Shown in pieces: positions 47,641 to 56,264 of a stretch of DNA of 64,000 bases. Position numbers and translations under genes: made by a program. Source of the stretch: Pseudomonas sp. GM79 (GTDB lineage Bacteria > Pseudomonadota > Gammaproteobacteria > Pseudomonadales > Pseudomonadaceae); contig NZ_AKJE01000023.1 in assembly GCF_000282495.1 (NCBI RefSeq), positions 42,541 through 106,540 of the forward strand, read 5' to 3'. How positions within the stretch are numbered: position 1 is the stretch's first letter; each line of letters opens with the position of its first letter. Below the pieces are notes generated by a model, which searched no databases, was not told where the DNA came from, and worked only from the letters and a program-made list of their open reading frames with translations.

Positions 47641-47786
47641 AGGCTACACATCCTTATGGCATGAACACGGAGCCTATCCCGGTTGTGGCGATTGTTCTAT
47701 CCCCTGTAACCGAAGGAACCGCCGGACTCCCGGGAATGTCTAGCCTGAACAACGTCATTGCTGAACGCAGCCATTGAGGACAGCCC

Positions 47787-48224
47787 GTGAATATTTTCGA
47801 AGCCTTGCGCGAAAGCCACGACCGTCAGCGCCGCTATGCCGATGCGCTGATTCAAACCCAGGGCGACACCCCGGAACGGGTAGAGGCTTACAAACGGCTC
47901 AAATCCGAGCTTCAGGCCCACGAAACCGCTGAAGAACGCCATTTCTACGTGCCGCTGATGGCGTTCGACAACGGCGTGGATCTTAGCCGCCACGCCATCT
48001 CCGAACATCACGAAATGGACGAGATGATGGAAGCGCTGGATGCGACCGAAATGTCCAGTCCGTCCTGGCTGGCAACGGCGAAAAAGCTCTCGGAGAAGGT
48101 CCATCACCACTTGAAAGAGGAGGAGCAGAAGTTCTTCCAGATGGCCGGCAAGTTACTCGACGAGCAACAGAAAGAAACCCTCGCCGGGCAGTATCAGAAA
48201 GAATACAAGGCGCAACTTTCCTGA
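47787..48224 (+). CDS. Hemerythrin HHE-domain protein
   Basis: 145 aa four-helix protein. Iron-ligand candidates are the histidine in RESHDRQR, HETAEERHF, SEHHEMDEMM and KVHHHLKEEEQKFF. It starts with GTG and has GAGGA six bases before. Related proteins bind a di-iron centre and respond to oxygen or nitric oxide; the exact role here is unknown. Confidence 0.88.
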   Translation: MNIFEALRESHDRQRRYADALIQTQGDTPERVEAYKRLKSELQAHETAEERHFYVPLMAFDNGVDLSRHAISEHHEMDEMMEALDATEMSSPSWLATAKKLSEKVHHHLKEEEQKFFQMAGKLLDEQQKETLAGQYQKEYKAQLS

Positions 48225-48324
48225 GGGTGAAGCGCGAAGCTGTTCACTTTGAATCACAGTCGCCAGGCTTTTCTGTTTTCGCCTAACATGGACGCTTTCT
48301 GACGAACATAAGGATGGGATTGTC

Positions 48325-48918
48325 ATGTCGAACACAGCCGAGCGGGTCAACATCATCGAGTCCCAGGTGCTGTCCCACGACTGGTATCTGCTGAAGAAAA
48401 TCACTTTCGATTACTTGCGCAACAACGGCGACTGGCAGCGTCAGACTCGCGAGGTCTATGACCGGGGCAATGGCGCGGCGATTCTGCTGTTCAATCGCGA
48501 GAAGAAAACCGTCGTACTGACCCGCCAGTTCAGGCTGCCGGTGTTCGTCAACGGCCACGATGGTTTGCTGATCGAAGTGGCGGCGGGGTTGCTGGAAGGC
48601 GTTGCGCCTGAAGAGCGCATTCGCGCTGAGGCCGAGGAGGAAACCGGCTATCGCGTCCACCATGTGCAGAAGGTTTTCGAAGCCTACATGAGCCCCGGCT
48701 CGGTGACTGAAAAGCTGCATTTCTTCATCGCCGAGTACGACGCCTCTTCCAAAGTCAGTGATGGCGGCGGGCTGGAGGAAGAAACCGAAGAACTGGAAGT
48801 GTTGGAGTGGAAGTTCGACGAGGCGCTGGCGGCGTTCTATCGCGGGGAGATCTGCGATGCCAAGACCATCATGCTGCTGCAGTATGCGGCGATGAAAAAC
48901 ATCTTCGGAGCGGTTTGA
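48325..48918 (+). CDS. nudK: Nudix hydrolase, GDP-mannose pyrophosphatase type (NudK)
   Basis: 197 aa. The Nudix region AGLLEGVAPEERIRAEAEEE ends in TGY, with the same spacing as E. coli NudK, and the family tail VFEAYMSPGSVTEKLHFFIAE and CDAKTIMLLQYAA follows. The position of the box arginine/lysine is taken by alanine, while the metal-binding glutamates remain. It probably hydrolyses GDP-mannose or a similar nucleotide sugar. Confidence 0.87.
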   Translation: MSNTAERVNIIESQVLSHDWYLLKKITFDYLRNNGDWQRQTREVYDRGNGAAILLFNREKKTVVLTRQFRLPVFVNGHDGLLIEVAAGLLEGVAPEERIRAEAEEETGYRVHHVQKVFEAYMSPGSVTEKLHFFIAEYDASSKVSDGGGLEEETEELEVLEWKFDEALAAFYRGEICDAKTIMLLQYAAMKNIFGAV

Positions 48919-49043
48919 GCAGGATTGGATTGGCCTCTGAGTCGAGAGAGCGTTCAAGCACAATGGTCGAGCATTTCGGCACAGTAACCAGCCTTTGCTC
49001 TCTCTAAACTCGTGCCTCACGCCAACACTCAGATGAGGTCACG

Positions 49044-49583
49044 ATGAACATCAGAATAATCCTATCCGCATTGTCCATGGGCGTCGTGCTCACGGGACAC
49101 GCTGCCGACTTCTCGCTGAAGAGCCAGGATATTGCTGAAAACCGCCCGTTGACCAGCCGCGAGGTGTTCCAGGGTTTCGGTTGCGAAGGGGGCAATACTT
49201 CGCCCGAGCTTTCCTGGAGCAACGCCCCGGCGGGTACCAAAAGTTACGCGATCACGGTCTACGATCCCGATGCACCGACCGGCAGCGGCTGGTGGCATTG
49301 GACGGTGGTCAACTTACCCGCTTCAACCAGCAGTTTGCCAAGAGGGGTCGGCTCGAACCTGCCTGCCGGTGCAGTACAAGGGCGAACCGATTATGGCCAA
49401 CCGGGATTTGGTGGGGCTTGCCCTCCTGTAGGGGATAAGCCGCATCGCTATCAATTCACCGTATGGGCGCTGAAAGTCGATAAGCTACCCCTCGACAACC
49501 AGGCCAGCGGCGCCTTGGTGGGCTATATGCTCAATGCCAACGCCTTGGCCAAAGCGACCATTACTTCAACTTACGGACGTTAA
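49044..49583 (+). CDS. Exported PEBP-family protein (YbhB/YbcL-like)
   Basis: 179 aa with a signal peptide (cleavage near TGHAADF). The phosphatidylethanolamine-binding-protein core shows NTSPELSWSNAPAGTKSYAI, VYDPDAPTGSGWWHWTVVNL and PPVGDKPHRYQFTVWAL. The bacterial role is unclear, probably small-ligand binding in the periplasm. The AraC-type gene begins five bases after its stop. Confidence 0.9.
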   Translation: MNIRIILSALSMGVVLTGHAADFSLKSQDIAENRPLTSREVFQGFGCEGGNTSPELSWSNAPAGTKSYAITVYDPDAPTGSGWWHWTVVNLPASTSSLPRGVGSNLPAGAVQGRTDYGQPGFGGACPPVGDKPHRYQFTVWALKVDKLPLDNQASGALVGYMLNANALAKATITSTYGR

Positions 49584-49588
49584 GATCG

Positions 49589-50407
49589 ATGCGCCCTTGT
49601 TTCGGCATACAGCACCGGGAAAATATTATCGATGCGTGTGTCATACGGGCTCGACAACCCCATACATTGCAACGGGTGCCGATATTCGCTACCGCCTTGT
49701 GTCGAGTGCGGCAGGGGGAAAAACTGCTGCAATGGGATGACCGGCAGATGCGTGCAGGGCCGCAACATCTGATTCTGATGCCGGCCGGGCGCGAGCTTGG
49801 CATCTCGAACTTCCCTGGCCTTCACGGTCACTACATTGCCGATGTGGTGACCTTTCCCGGTTCGACACTGCGTAACTTCAGCAGCCGATATGGCCAGCAG
49901 ATCATCAGCCATCGCCATGCCCAGAAGACAGACCTGTGTGTCCCTTTGGACAGGCATACGACACAGGCATGGGATCAGTTATTGGCGGCCATCAATGCGG
50001 ATGCTCCGGATGCCTTACGCACCCACTATGGGGAAGCGGTGCTTCTGAGCCTATGCCTCGGCGGCCAGGCCGGGCCGCTGCTGATGGATCGTAACGATCC
50101 ACTGTGCGAACGGGTTCAGCAGTTGGTAATGAGCAGCCCGGAGAGAGACTGGACGGTTGCGCACGTGGCACAACACCTGAACCTGGGGGAGTCGACGTTG
50201 CGTCGCCAACTGGCCAATGAAGGAGACAGTTTCAGGAATATTCTGGAAAACGTTCGGCTGGCGACGGCGCTGCAATGGTTGCAAACCACTTCACGCCCCA
50301 TCGGTGAAATTGCCGGTGCCAGCGGTTATGCCTCGGCCTCACGTTTTGCAGTGCGCTTTCGCTCACACTATGGCTTGTCGCCACGGGAATTGCGGGCGGC
50401 GATTTAG
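49589..50407 (+). CDS. AraC-family transcriptional regulator
   Basis: 272 aa. The N-terminal cupin-like ligand domain covers about 1-165. The C-terminal double helix-turn-helix (about 175-270) reads WTVAHVAQHLNLGESTLRRQ then IGEIAGASGYASASRFAVRF, with the usual RSHYGLSPRELR end. It is close behind and cotranscribed with the PEBP gene, so it may control that gene. Ligand unknown. Confidence 0.9.
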   Translation: MRPCFGIQHRENIIDACVIRARQPHTLQRVPIFATALCRVRQGEKLLQWDDRQMRAGPQHLILMPAGRELGISNFPGLHGHYIADVVTFPGSTLRNFSSRYGQQIISHRHAQKTDLCVPLDRHTTQAWDQLLAAINADAPDALRTHYGEAVLLSLCLGGQAGPLLMDRNDPLCERVQQLVMSSPERDWTVAHVAQHLNLGESTLRRQLANEGDSFRNILENVRLATALQWLQTTSRPIGEIAGASGYASASRFAVRFRSHYGLSPRELRAAI

Positions 50408-50452
50408 GCAATTGCTGTGAGATGTTCCCTGTCTTTTTGAAACTGTGCGTTT

Positions 50453-50550
50453 TGTGGCGAGCGAGCTTGCTCGCGCTGGGCGTGAAACGCCCCTTGTCGA
50501 AGATTTTGCCAGCGCTACGCACTGGAACGGGAGCAAGCTCCCTCGCCACA
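50453..50550. repeat. REP-type palindrome, family TGTGGCGAGGGAGCTTGCTC
   Basis: Left arm TTGTGGCGAGCGAGCTTGCTC and right arm GAGCAAGCTCCCTCGCCACA pair across a long, partly paired centre. It lies between the convergent AraC and ogt genes. Confidence 0.82.
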
Positions 50551-50563
50551 AGGGCTCATTAGC

Positions 50564-51079
50564 TCAAAACAAATCATCCATCCTGTTGGCACCCGACCAT
50601 TCGCAACCTTCCAGCGTCAGCAACCGCTCTTTCGCCTCAAGCCCACCGGCAAACCCCGTCAGTTTCCCCGACGCACCGATCACTCGATGACACGGCGCGA
50701 TAATCGAAATCGGATTCTTGCCATTCGCTGCACCCACCGCGCGAACCGCGCTGGGATTGCCGATCTGCCGGGCAATCTCGCTGTAGCTGCGCGTTTCGCC
50801 AAACGGAATGGTCAGCAGCGCCTGCCATACCTTCTGCTGAAATTCCGTCCCGGCAAAATCCAGTTCCAGTTCGAAACGGTTACGCGTGCCGGCGAAGTAT
50901 TCCTGCAACTGCTGTGCGGTGCGCACCAGGATCGGATTGTCCGCTGCTTCAGTCATCGGCCCCAGCCTTACCCGACCCGGTTTGTCGTTTTCCCAGAGGA
51001 TGGCCGCCAGTCGTGCGCCTTTCGCCACCAGTTTCAATTCGCCGACCGGAGACGCCAGGGTGGTGAAGGTGTAGGACAT
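50564..51079 (-). CDS. ogt: Methylated-DNA--protein-cysteine methyltransferase
   Basis: 171 aa suicide repair enzyme for O6-methylguanine. The acceptor is C130 in APCHRVIGASGKLTGFAGG. The helix-turn-helix stretch RSYSEIARQIGNPSAVRAVG is intact. The ATG at 51079 follows GGAG by nine bases. The frame is open another 46 codons upstream into the gap with ggt, but that part does not look like the family. Single gene, divergent from ggt. Confidence 0.94.
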   Translation of the reverse strand: MSYTFTTLASPVGELKLVAKGARLAAILWENDKPGRVRLGPMTEAADNPILVRTAQQLQEYFAGTRNRFELELDFAGTEFQQKVWQALLTIPFGETRSYSEIARQIGNPSAVRAVGAANGKNPISIIAPCHRVIGASGKLTGFAGGLEAKERLLTLEGCEWSGANRMDDLF

Positions 51080-51231
51080 GCCGGCGGACTCCGCAAAAGT
51101 GCTGAACAAGGGGCCCAGCATACTGCCTCGTCGGGGAGGCGCAATACGCAATCCCAGCCATACTTGCCTACTGCTCTTGAACCGTTCCCGCTGTTTTTCA
51201 ACAGAACCTAAAAACAAAAAGAGACCGACTC

Positions 51232-52959
51232 ATGAAGTTCGAACCTTTTACCAAATCGCTCGTGGCAACCGCATTGGCGCTGAGCTGCCTGACCGCCCAC
51301 GCGGCCTCCGTCGCCCCGGTCGCGGCCGAAAACGGCATGGTCGTCACCGCCCAGCATCTGGCCAGCCACGTCGGCGTCGATGTGCTCAAGAATGGCGGCA
51401 ACGCCGTCGATGCCGCCGTTGCGGTGGGTTATGCGCTGGCGGTGGTGTACCCCGCGGCGGGCAACCTGGGCGGCGGCGGTTTCATGACGATTCAATTGGC
51501 GGACGGGCGCAAGACCTTCCTCGACTTCCGTGAAAAAGCCCCGCTGGCCGCGACCCCCGACATGTACCTCGACAAAGCGGGCAACGTCATCCCGGACCTG
51601 AGCACACGCGGCCATCTTGCCGTTGGCGTGCCGGGCACCGTCTCGGGCATGGAACTGGCCCTGAAGAAATACGGTACCAAACCCCGCAAGGAAGTGATCG
51701 CCCCAGCCATCAAGCTTGCCGAAGACGGTTTTGTGCTGGAGCAGGGCGATGTCGACTTGCTGGAGTACGCCACCGACGTCTTCAAAAAAGACATGCGCGA
51801 CTCGGGCTCGATCTTCCTGAGCAATGGCGAACCGATGCAGGTCGGCCAGAAACTCGTACAAAAAGACTTGAGCAAAACCCTGCGGGAAATTTCCGAGAAG
51901 GGCGCCGACGGTTTCTATAAAGGCTGGGTGGCCGATGCCATCGTCACTTCCAGCCAGGCCAACAAGGGCATCATCACCCAGGCTGACCTCGACAAATACC
52001 AGACCCGCGAACTGGCGCCGATCGAGTGCGATTACCGTGGCTATCACGTGGTCTCGGCGCCACCACCAAGCTCCGGTGGTGTGGTGATCTGCGAGATCAT
52101 GAACATCCTCGACGGCTACCCGATGAAAGACCTGGGCTTCCGCTCGGCTCAGGCGATGCACTACCAGATCGAAGCGATGCGTCACGCGTATGTGGACCGC
52201 AACAGCTACCTCGGCGACCCGGACTTCGTGAAAAATCCGATCGCCCATTTGCTGGATAAAAACTACGCGACCAAAATCCGCGAAGTCATCGATCCGCAGA
52301 AGGCCGGCGTGTCCCGCGAGATCAAACCCGGCGTAGCGCCCCACGAAGGCAGCAATACCACCCATTACTCGATCGTCGACAAATGGGGCAATGCGGTGTC
52401 TGTGACCTACACCCTCAACGACTGGTTCGGCGCCGGCGTCATGGCGAGCAAAACCGGGGTCATCCTCAACGATGAAATGGACGACTTCACCTCGAAAATC
52501 GGCGTGCCGAACATGTACGGTCTGGTGCAGGGCGAAGCCAACGCGATCGCCCCCGGCAAGGCGCCGCTGTCGTCCATGAGCCCGACCATCGTCACCAAGG
52601 ACGGCAAAGTCGTCATGGTCGTTGGCACCCCCGGTGGCAGCCGCATCATCACTGCAACCCTGCTGACCATCCTCAACGTGATCGACTACGGCATGAACAT
52701 CCAGGAAGCGGTGGATGCGCCGCGCTTCCACCAGCAATGGCTGCCGGAAGAAACCAACCTGGAGAACTTCGCCACCAGCCCGGACACCAAGAAGATGCTT
52801 GAAAGCTGGGGGCACAAATTTGCCGGGCCGCAGGACCCCAACCATATCGCAGCTATTCTGGTAGGTGCGCCTTCGCTGGAAGGCAAGCCAGTGGGCAAGA
52901 ACCGCTTCTATGGCGCGAACGATCCACGGCGTAATACCGGGTTGTCACTCGGTTACTGA
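51232..52959 (+). CDS. ggt: Gamma-glutamyltranspeptidase
   Basis: 575 aa periplasmic enzyme that cleaves glutathione and other gamma-glutamyl compounds. Signal peptide with cleavage near residue 24-25 (TAHAAS). The precursor should cut itself before T376 in GSNTTHYSIVDKWGNAVSV, making the small subunit's N-terminal nucleophile. GNLGGGGFMTI and PLSSMSPTIV are family motifs. Single gene. Confidence 0.95.
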   Translation: MKFEPFTKSLVATALALSCLTAHAASVAPVAAENGMVVTAQHLASHVGVDVLKNGGNAVDAAVAVGYALAVVYPAAGNLGGGGFMTIQLADGRKTFLDFREKAPLAATPDMYLDKAGNVIPDLSTRGHLAVGVPGTVSGMELALKKYGTKPRKEVIAPAIKLAEDGFVLEQGDVDLLEYATDVFKKDMRDSGSIFLSNGEPMQVGQKLVQKDLSKTLREISEKGADGFYKGWVADAIVTSSQANKGIITQADLDKYQTRELAPIECDYRGYHVVSAPPPSSGGVVICEIMNILDGYPMKDLGFRSAQAMHYQIEAMRHAYVDRNSYLGDPDFVKNPIAHLLDKNYATKIREVIDPQKAGVSREIKPGVAPHEGSNTTHYSIVDKWGNAVSVTYTLNDWFGAGVMASKTGVILNDEMDDFTSKIGVPNMYGLVQGEANAIAPGKAPLSSMSPTIVTKDGKVVMVVGTPGGSRIITATLLTILNVIDYGMNIQEAVDAPRFHQQWLPEETNLENFATSPDTKKMLESWGHKFAGPQDPNHIAAILVGAPSLEGKPVGKNRFYGANDPRRNTGLSLGY

Positions 52960-53006
52960 AACAGGCGATCACCGGCCACCTGAACTCCCGGGTGGCCCCG
53001 ATCCCC

Positions 53007-53151
53007 GTAGCAGCTGCCGAGCCCGCGAGGCTGCGTTCGGCTGCGAAGCAGTCGTAAAATCGGCAACCGCGTTTATTCAGGTAAGCCAGCATTTGCTGGT
53101 TGGCGACCGCTTCGCGCTCAAACGCAGCCTCGCAAGCTCGACAGCTGCTAC
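53007..53151. repeat. REP-like inverted repeat, family GTAGCAGCTGCCGAGC
   Basis: Left arm GTAGCAGCTGCCGAGCCCGC and right arm, the complement of GTAGCAGCTGTCGAGCTTGC, pair around a 90-base centre that also folds (GCGAAGC/GCTTCGC). It fills most of the gap between ggt and the hydrolase gene. Confidence 0.75.
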
Positions 53152-53225
53152 AGCTAGACAATTGCTACATGAAGAAGGGAGTTGAAATCTGTCTCCGAGC
53201 CACCGACTTATCAAGGAAGGAAGCC

Positions 53226-53759
53226 ATGAGCACCGCACTCCTGATCATCGATGTCCAACGCGCGCTGTGCACCGGCGAGTATGAATGCTTCGACATCCAG
53301 CGCGTCATCGACACCATCAACGACCTCAGCACCAAAGCCCGGGCCGCCAACATCCCAGTCATCCTTATTCAGCACGAAGAAGAGGGCGACCTGCTGCAAT
53401 TCGGCGGCGAAGGCTGGCAACTGGCCGACCGTCTGAAGACTTCACCCCAAGACTTGCGCGTGCGCAAAACCACCCCGGATTCGTTCTACCAGACCCACTT
53501 GCATGAACAGCTGCAAGAGCTGGACGCCGACCGCCTGATCATCTGCGGCCTGCAAACCGACTACTGCATCAACGCCACCGTGCGCCAGGCGCATCAATTG
53601 GGCTACGACGTCGTGCTGGTGGCCGACGCCCATTCCACCATCGACAACGGCGCGATGAGCGCCGAAGACATCATCGCCGAACACAACAAGGATCTGGCGC
53701 ACCTGACCGGCTCCGTGGCGCGGATCGACGTGATGCCGGCCGGCGAAATCAAACTCTGA
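53226..53759 (+). CDS. Cysteine hydrolase, isochorismatase/nicotinamidase-like
   Basis: 177 aa. The catalytic triad expected for the family is visible: D9 (LLIIDVQRALCTG), K81 (VRKTTPDSF) and C114 (GLQTDYCINATVRQA). It hydrolyses an amide or similar bond; the substrate is unknown. The ATG at 53226 follows AAGGAAGG. The longer frame upstream passes through the repeat and is rejected. Its neighbour downstream is a LuxR regulator. Confidence 0.9.
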   Translation: MSTALLIIDVQRALCTGEYECFDIQRVIDTINDLSTKARAANIPVILIQHEEEGDLLQFGGEGWQLADRLKTSPQDLRVRKTTPDSFYQTHLHEQLQELDADRLIICGLQTDYCINATVRQAHQLGYDVVLVADAHSTIDNGAMSAEDIIAEHNKDLAHLTGSVARIDVMPAGEIKL

Positions 53760-53869
53760 ACAGCGCCAACCCCACGGCGGGGAGCTTGCGTGCCAGGGGC
53801 TGGACGCATTCGCTGTGCCTGTGGCATGGTCAAAAAAAAATACGCCATGCAGCGAACAGGATCAGAGCG

Positions 53870-54892
53870 ATGGAGGAGGGTGATGAGGTCGGCGCCAAGG
53901 CGTCGATGGCAACGCTGCAAGCGTTCAATCTTTGCGTATTGCACCTGGGGCGTCTTGCCCGAGATCGCGGTGCATCCCGCTTCATCACCGACGGCCTGCA
54001 GGCGTTCAGCCAACTGGTGCCCTTCGCTTCGGCCTGGTGGGGCGAGATGTCTGCGCCGGGTGTCGATGTTTCGACCAGAAACTGGATGCACGGACGAATC
54101 AATCTGCCCGAGTCGTTTACCGCCGAGTGGCACACCTGTGCGCGCAACGATAAATTCTCCGATGACACCATGAGTCGACCCGGTGAGGTTGTGCGCGACA
54201 GCGGCTTCACCGACCCCAACGAAGACGTGAATGCATTCGCTCGGCGCCACGATCTCTACTACCTGATGTGCATCAGCTTCGAGTTACCCGAAAGCGGTTT
54301 GATGTTCTTCGTCTGTCTCTATCGAGGCATTGATGCTTCGGCTTTCAACGACAGCGAGGCCGATCTGTTTTCGGCCTTCTGCGACCATCTGTTGCAGCTG
54401 TGGCGATTCCAGGTGCAGGACATGATTCGCTTCGACACGGGCAACAGGGCGTCTGACTTTGGTGTCGCGCGTATGGATGGCAGCTTGCTGTACGTGGGGG
54501 CAACGCTGTGTGCAGCCATTGAACGTGAGATACCCGGCTGGAACGGTTCAATGCTTCCCGCGCAGGTGATCGCGCAACTGCAAAAGGCACCCTGCGTCAT
54601 GCGCCTGGGTCGCTGCGCCCTGACACTGAGCCCTAACGCCGAACACGTTATCCTGTCGCTCGAAACCCAGTCGCGCGGGGCGATGCTTGCGCCACGCGAG
54701 CGAACGGCAGCCATGCTGTTCGCCGCCGGGCATTCCTACAAGGAAATTGCCAAAATCCTCGAGTTGAGCCCTGCGACAGTGCGCACCTACCTGCGCAACT
54801 GCTACCTGCAACTGGGCGTGAAGAGCAAGGTGGAACTGGGGTCGGTGCTGCGTTCAGCGACCTCGCTTGCGGATGCGACGCGCCGCGATTAA
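53870..54892 (+). CDS. LuxR-family transcriptional regulator
   Basis: 340 aa. The C-terminal HTH (about residues 275-325) reads RERTAAMLFAAGHSYKEIAK and then SPATVRTYLRNCYLQLGVKS. The large N-terminal part has no autoinducer-binding signature that I can see and may be a GAF-like sensor. The ATG at 53870 follows AGGA; an upstream in-frame start is possible. The 110 bp gap after the hydrolase gene contains a run of nine A. Confidence 0.85.
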   Translation: MEEGDEVGAKASMATLQAFNLCVLHLGRLARDRGASRFITDGLQAFSQLVPFASAWWGEMSAPGVDVSTRNWMHGRINLPESFTAEWHTCARNDKFSDDTMSRPGEVVRDSGFTDPNEDVNAFARRHDLYYLMCISFELPESGLMFFVCLYRGIDASAFNDSEADLFSAFCDHLLQLWRFQVQDMIRFDTGNRASDFGVARMDGSLLYVGATLCAAIEREIPGWNGSMLPAQVIAQLQKAPCVMRLGRCALTLSPNAEHVILSLETQSRGAMLAPRERTAAMLFAAGHSYKEIAKILELSPATVRTYLRNCYLQLGVKSKVELGSVLRSATSLADATRRD

Positions 54893-54913
54893 ATCCGCCT
54901 ACAACACGCGCCC

Positions 54914-54995
54914 TGTAGGAGCGAGGCTTGCCCGCGAAGGCGTCAGGTCTGGCACACCGTGTTATCGTTCTTCGCGGGCAAGCCTCGCTCCTACA
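54914..54995. repeat. REP-type palindrome, family TGTAGGAGCGAGGCTTGCCC
   Basis: Arms TGTAGGAGCGAGGCTTGCCC plus GCGAA, and their exact complement, around 33 bases. A fourth repeat variant. It separates the convergent LuxR and DUF6124 genes. Confidence 0.92.
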
Positions 54996-55019
54996 AAAAA
55001 AGGAATGCAGCTCACATTT

Positions 55020-55376
55020 CTAAGGTGTATTGATTTTATCCAGCACCCGGTTCGCGGTGATCTCCGCCACCATGATGCTGTTTGAAATGCCCAGCAGGGC
55101 GTAGCGCGACTCACCCTCCAGATGATCCACCAACTGATGGACCATCACATCGACCGAGGCCAGCGTCTCGACCAAAAAAACCGCCAGGGTTTCGGCTGTG
55201 GCCTGTGGGTCCACGGAAAACATAGTGCTGGGTGTACGCGCGGTGGCTTTGATGTCGGCATTCGACGGGAAGTGGAAGTCGAGGGCGCGTTCGGCGGCCT
55301 CGTTGAGTTTTTTTGAATCGGGTTCGTATGGGGAGATCGGATCGGTGTCTGGCGGATTGGGTGTGACTTTGAACAT
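55020..55376 (-). CDS. DUF6124-like protein
   Basis: 118 aa. The N-terminus MFKVTPNPPDTDPISPYEPDSKKLNEAAERALD is the recognisable block of a small protein family that is multiplied in the P. fluorescens group. The C-terminal half is helical (LVDHLEGESRYALLGISNSIMVAEITANRVLD). Function unknown. SD AAGGAG nine bases before the ATG at 55376 is paired with an upstream CTCCTT (see the leader entry), so translation may be controlled. Confidence 0.82.
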   Translation of the reverse strand: MFKVTPNPPDTDPISPYEPDSKKLNEAAERALDFHFPSNADIKATARTPSTMFSVDPQATAETLAVFLVETLASVDVMVHQLVDHLEGESRYALLGISNSIMVAEITANRVLDKINTP

Positions 55377-55708
55377 AGATGAAAACTCCTTGTTGCAGAT
55401 TTTAAGGAGCCATCACCCTCGCTACCAAACGAAGAGTGGCGGCCATACGCGGGTTGGTAGACCGGCTGCAACAGGAAACCCGGCGCTCACAATGGAGCCC
55501 CACGCATGACCACCATATAAAGCCGAGCCCCAAAAAAGAGACGGCATAAGGTGTTGCCATACGGCTGTTACAGACGGGCTACCAAACCCGATCACTGTTT
55601 TTCAGTGACAGGGAAACGATATAGCCCACCCCATAGCCGCACAAGCCGGCGGATTCTGGTGCAGCCGTAGGCAACGGCGCAAGGTTTTGTAGCTTTCAGG
55701 ACGTAACC
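55377..55708 (-). promoter_or_regulatory. Structured leader of the DUF6124 gene
   Basis: In the sense of the gene (minus strand) I see, in order: a hairpin TCACTG/CAGTGA (55608-55592); hairpin C with loop TTTGGTAG closed by CGGG/CCCG (55590-55575); strand B, CTACCAACCCG (55460-55450), complementary to that loop; hairpin A with the same loop TTTGGTAG closed by TCG/CGA (55432-55419); and CTCCTT (55409-55404), which pairs with the SD AAGGAG (55391-55386). B could pair with C or A but not both. I believe similar leaders precede other DUF6124 genes in this group, from memory only. Confidence 0.55.
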
Positions 55709-55782
55709 ATGAGGATGCTTAAACAAACGATCTCGGGCGACGTTGAATGATCTTGCGCGCGCGTCCTACACGAGGTGGAGCC

Positions 55783-55911
55783 TTGAAAACCGAGGACGCA
55801 TCTGACGTATGTTTGAAGTGGGTCATCGCAAGTGTGGTGGCTAGCGTAGAACTGGCCGCCACCGTTGCCGCCTACACCCCGTCACTCCACGAAGCCCCGC
55901 GGGATCGGTAA
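55783..55911 (+). CDS. Possible small ORF (42 aa)
   Basis: TTG start with GGTGGAG just upstream, coding for MKTEDASDVCLKWVIASVVA and 22 more residues; the centre is hydrophobic. I do not recognise it. Codon use is mixed, so this may be chance. Confidence 0.2.
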   Translation: MKTEDASDVCLKWVIASVVASVELAATVAAYTPSLHEAPRDR

Positions 55912-55954
55912 GCGTCTTGCAGTCATTGGTAGATTGCTGAGAAAGTAGAAAAAG

Positions 55955-56214
55955 TTGCGTGCGTTAGCCGATTACGACATCCGAGAGGAAATGGGTGTAG
56001 TGGAGGTCAAGCAACATATTGAAACGAGCAAGCAACTGATGGGGGATCTTCGCAGAATTTGTCCAAAGCCGTCGTCGGAATCGGCGGCGGGGCGTCACTG
56101 GGGGTTGTACAGGCAGGCGGATGGCCTAAGGGCGATCTAAGTGTTAGGTTGAGCCAAACGAATTGCGAGCTTCAAATGCTCCCCGAAGAAAAAGCGACAG
56201 AAGAGGCTGCCTGA
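55955..56214 (+). pseudogene. Possible frameshifted small gene
   Basis: A first frame (from 55955, or the ATG at 55991 with GAGAGGAA before it) reads MGVVEVKQHIETSKQLMGDL. From about 56023 to the stop at 56212-56214 a different frame reads protein-like: SQNLSKAVVGIGGGASLG, then VVQAGGWPKGDLSVRL, ending EEKATEEAA. Joining the two around 56050 would give one reasonable chain. No homologue recognised; the frameshift is a guess. Confidence 0.25.
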
Positions 56215-56264
56215 GACCTATGATCATCTTGAGCTTATCGAGCTCCTAACCGAGGCAGAGAAAA

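Noticed and set aside
53100..53225. N-terminal extension of the cysteine hydrolase
   Set aside because: The extra 42 codons lie in a repeat arm; the ATG at 53226 has a good SD and gives the family start.
55500..55700. tRNA-like fold in the DUF6124 leader
   Set aside because: Short stems are present but no cloverleaf, TPsiC-arm sequence or CCA end could be fitted.
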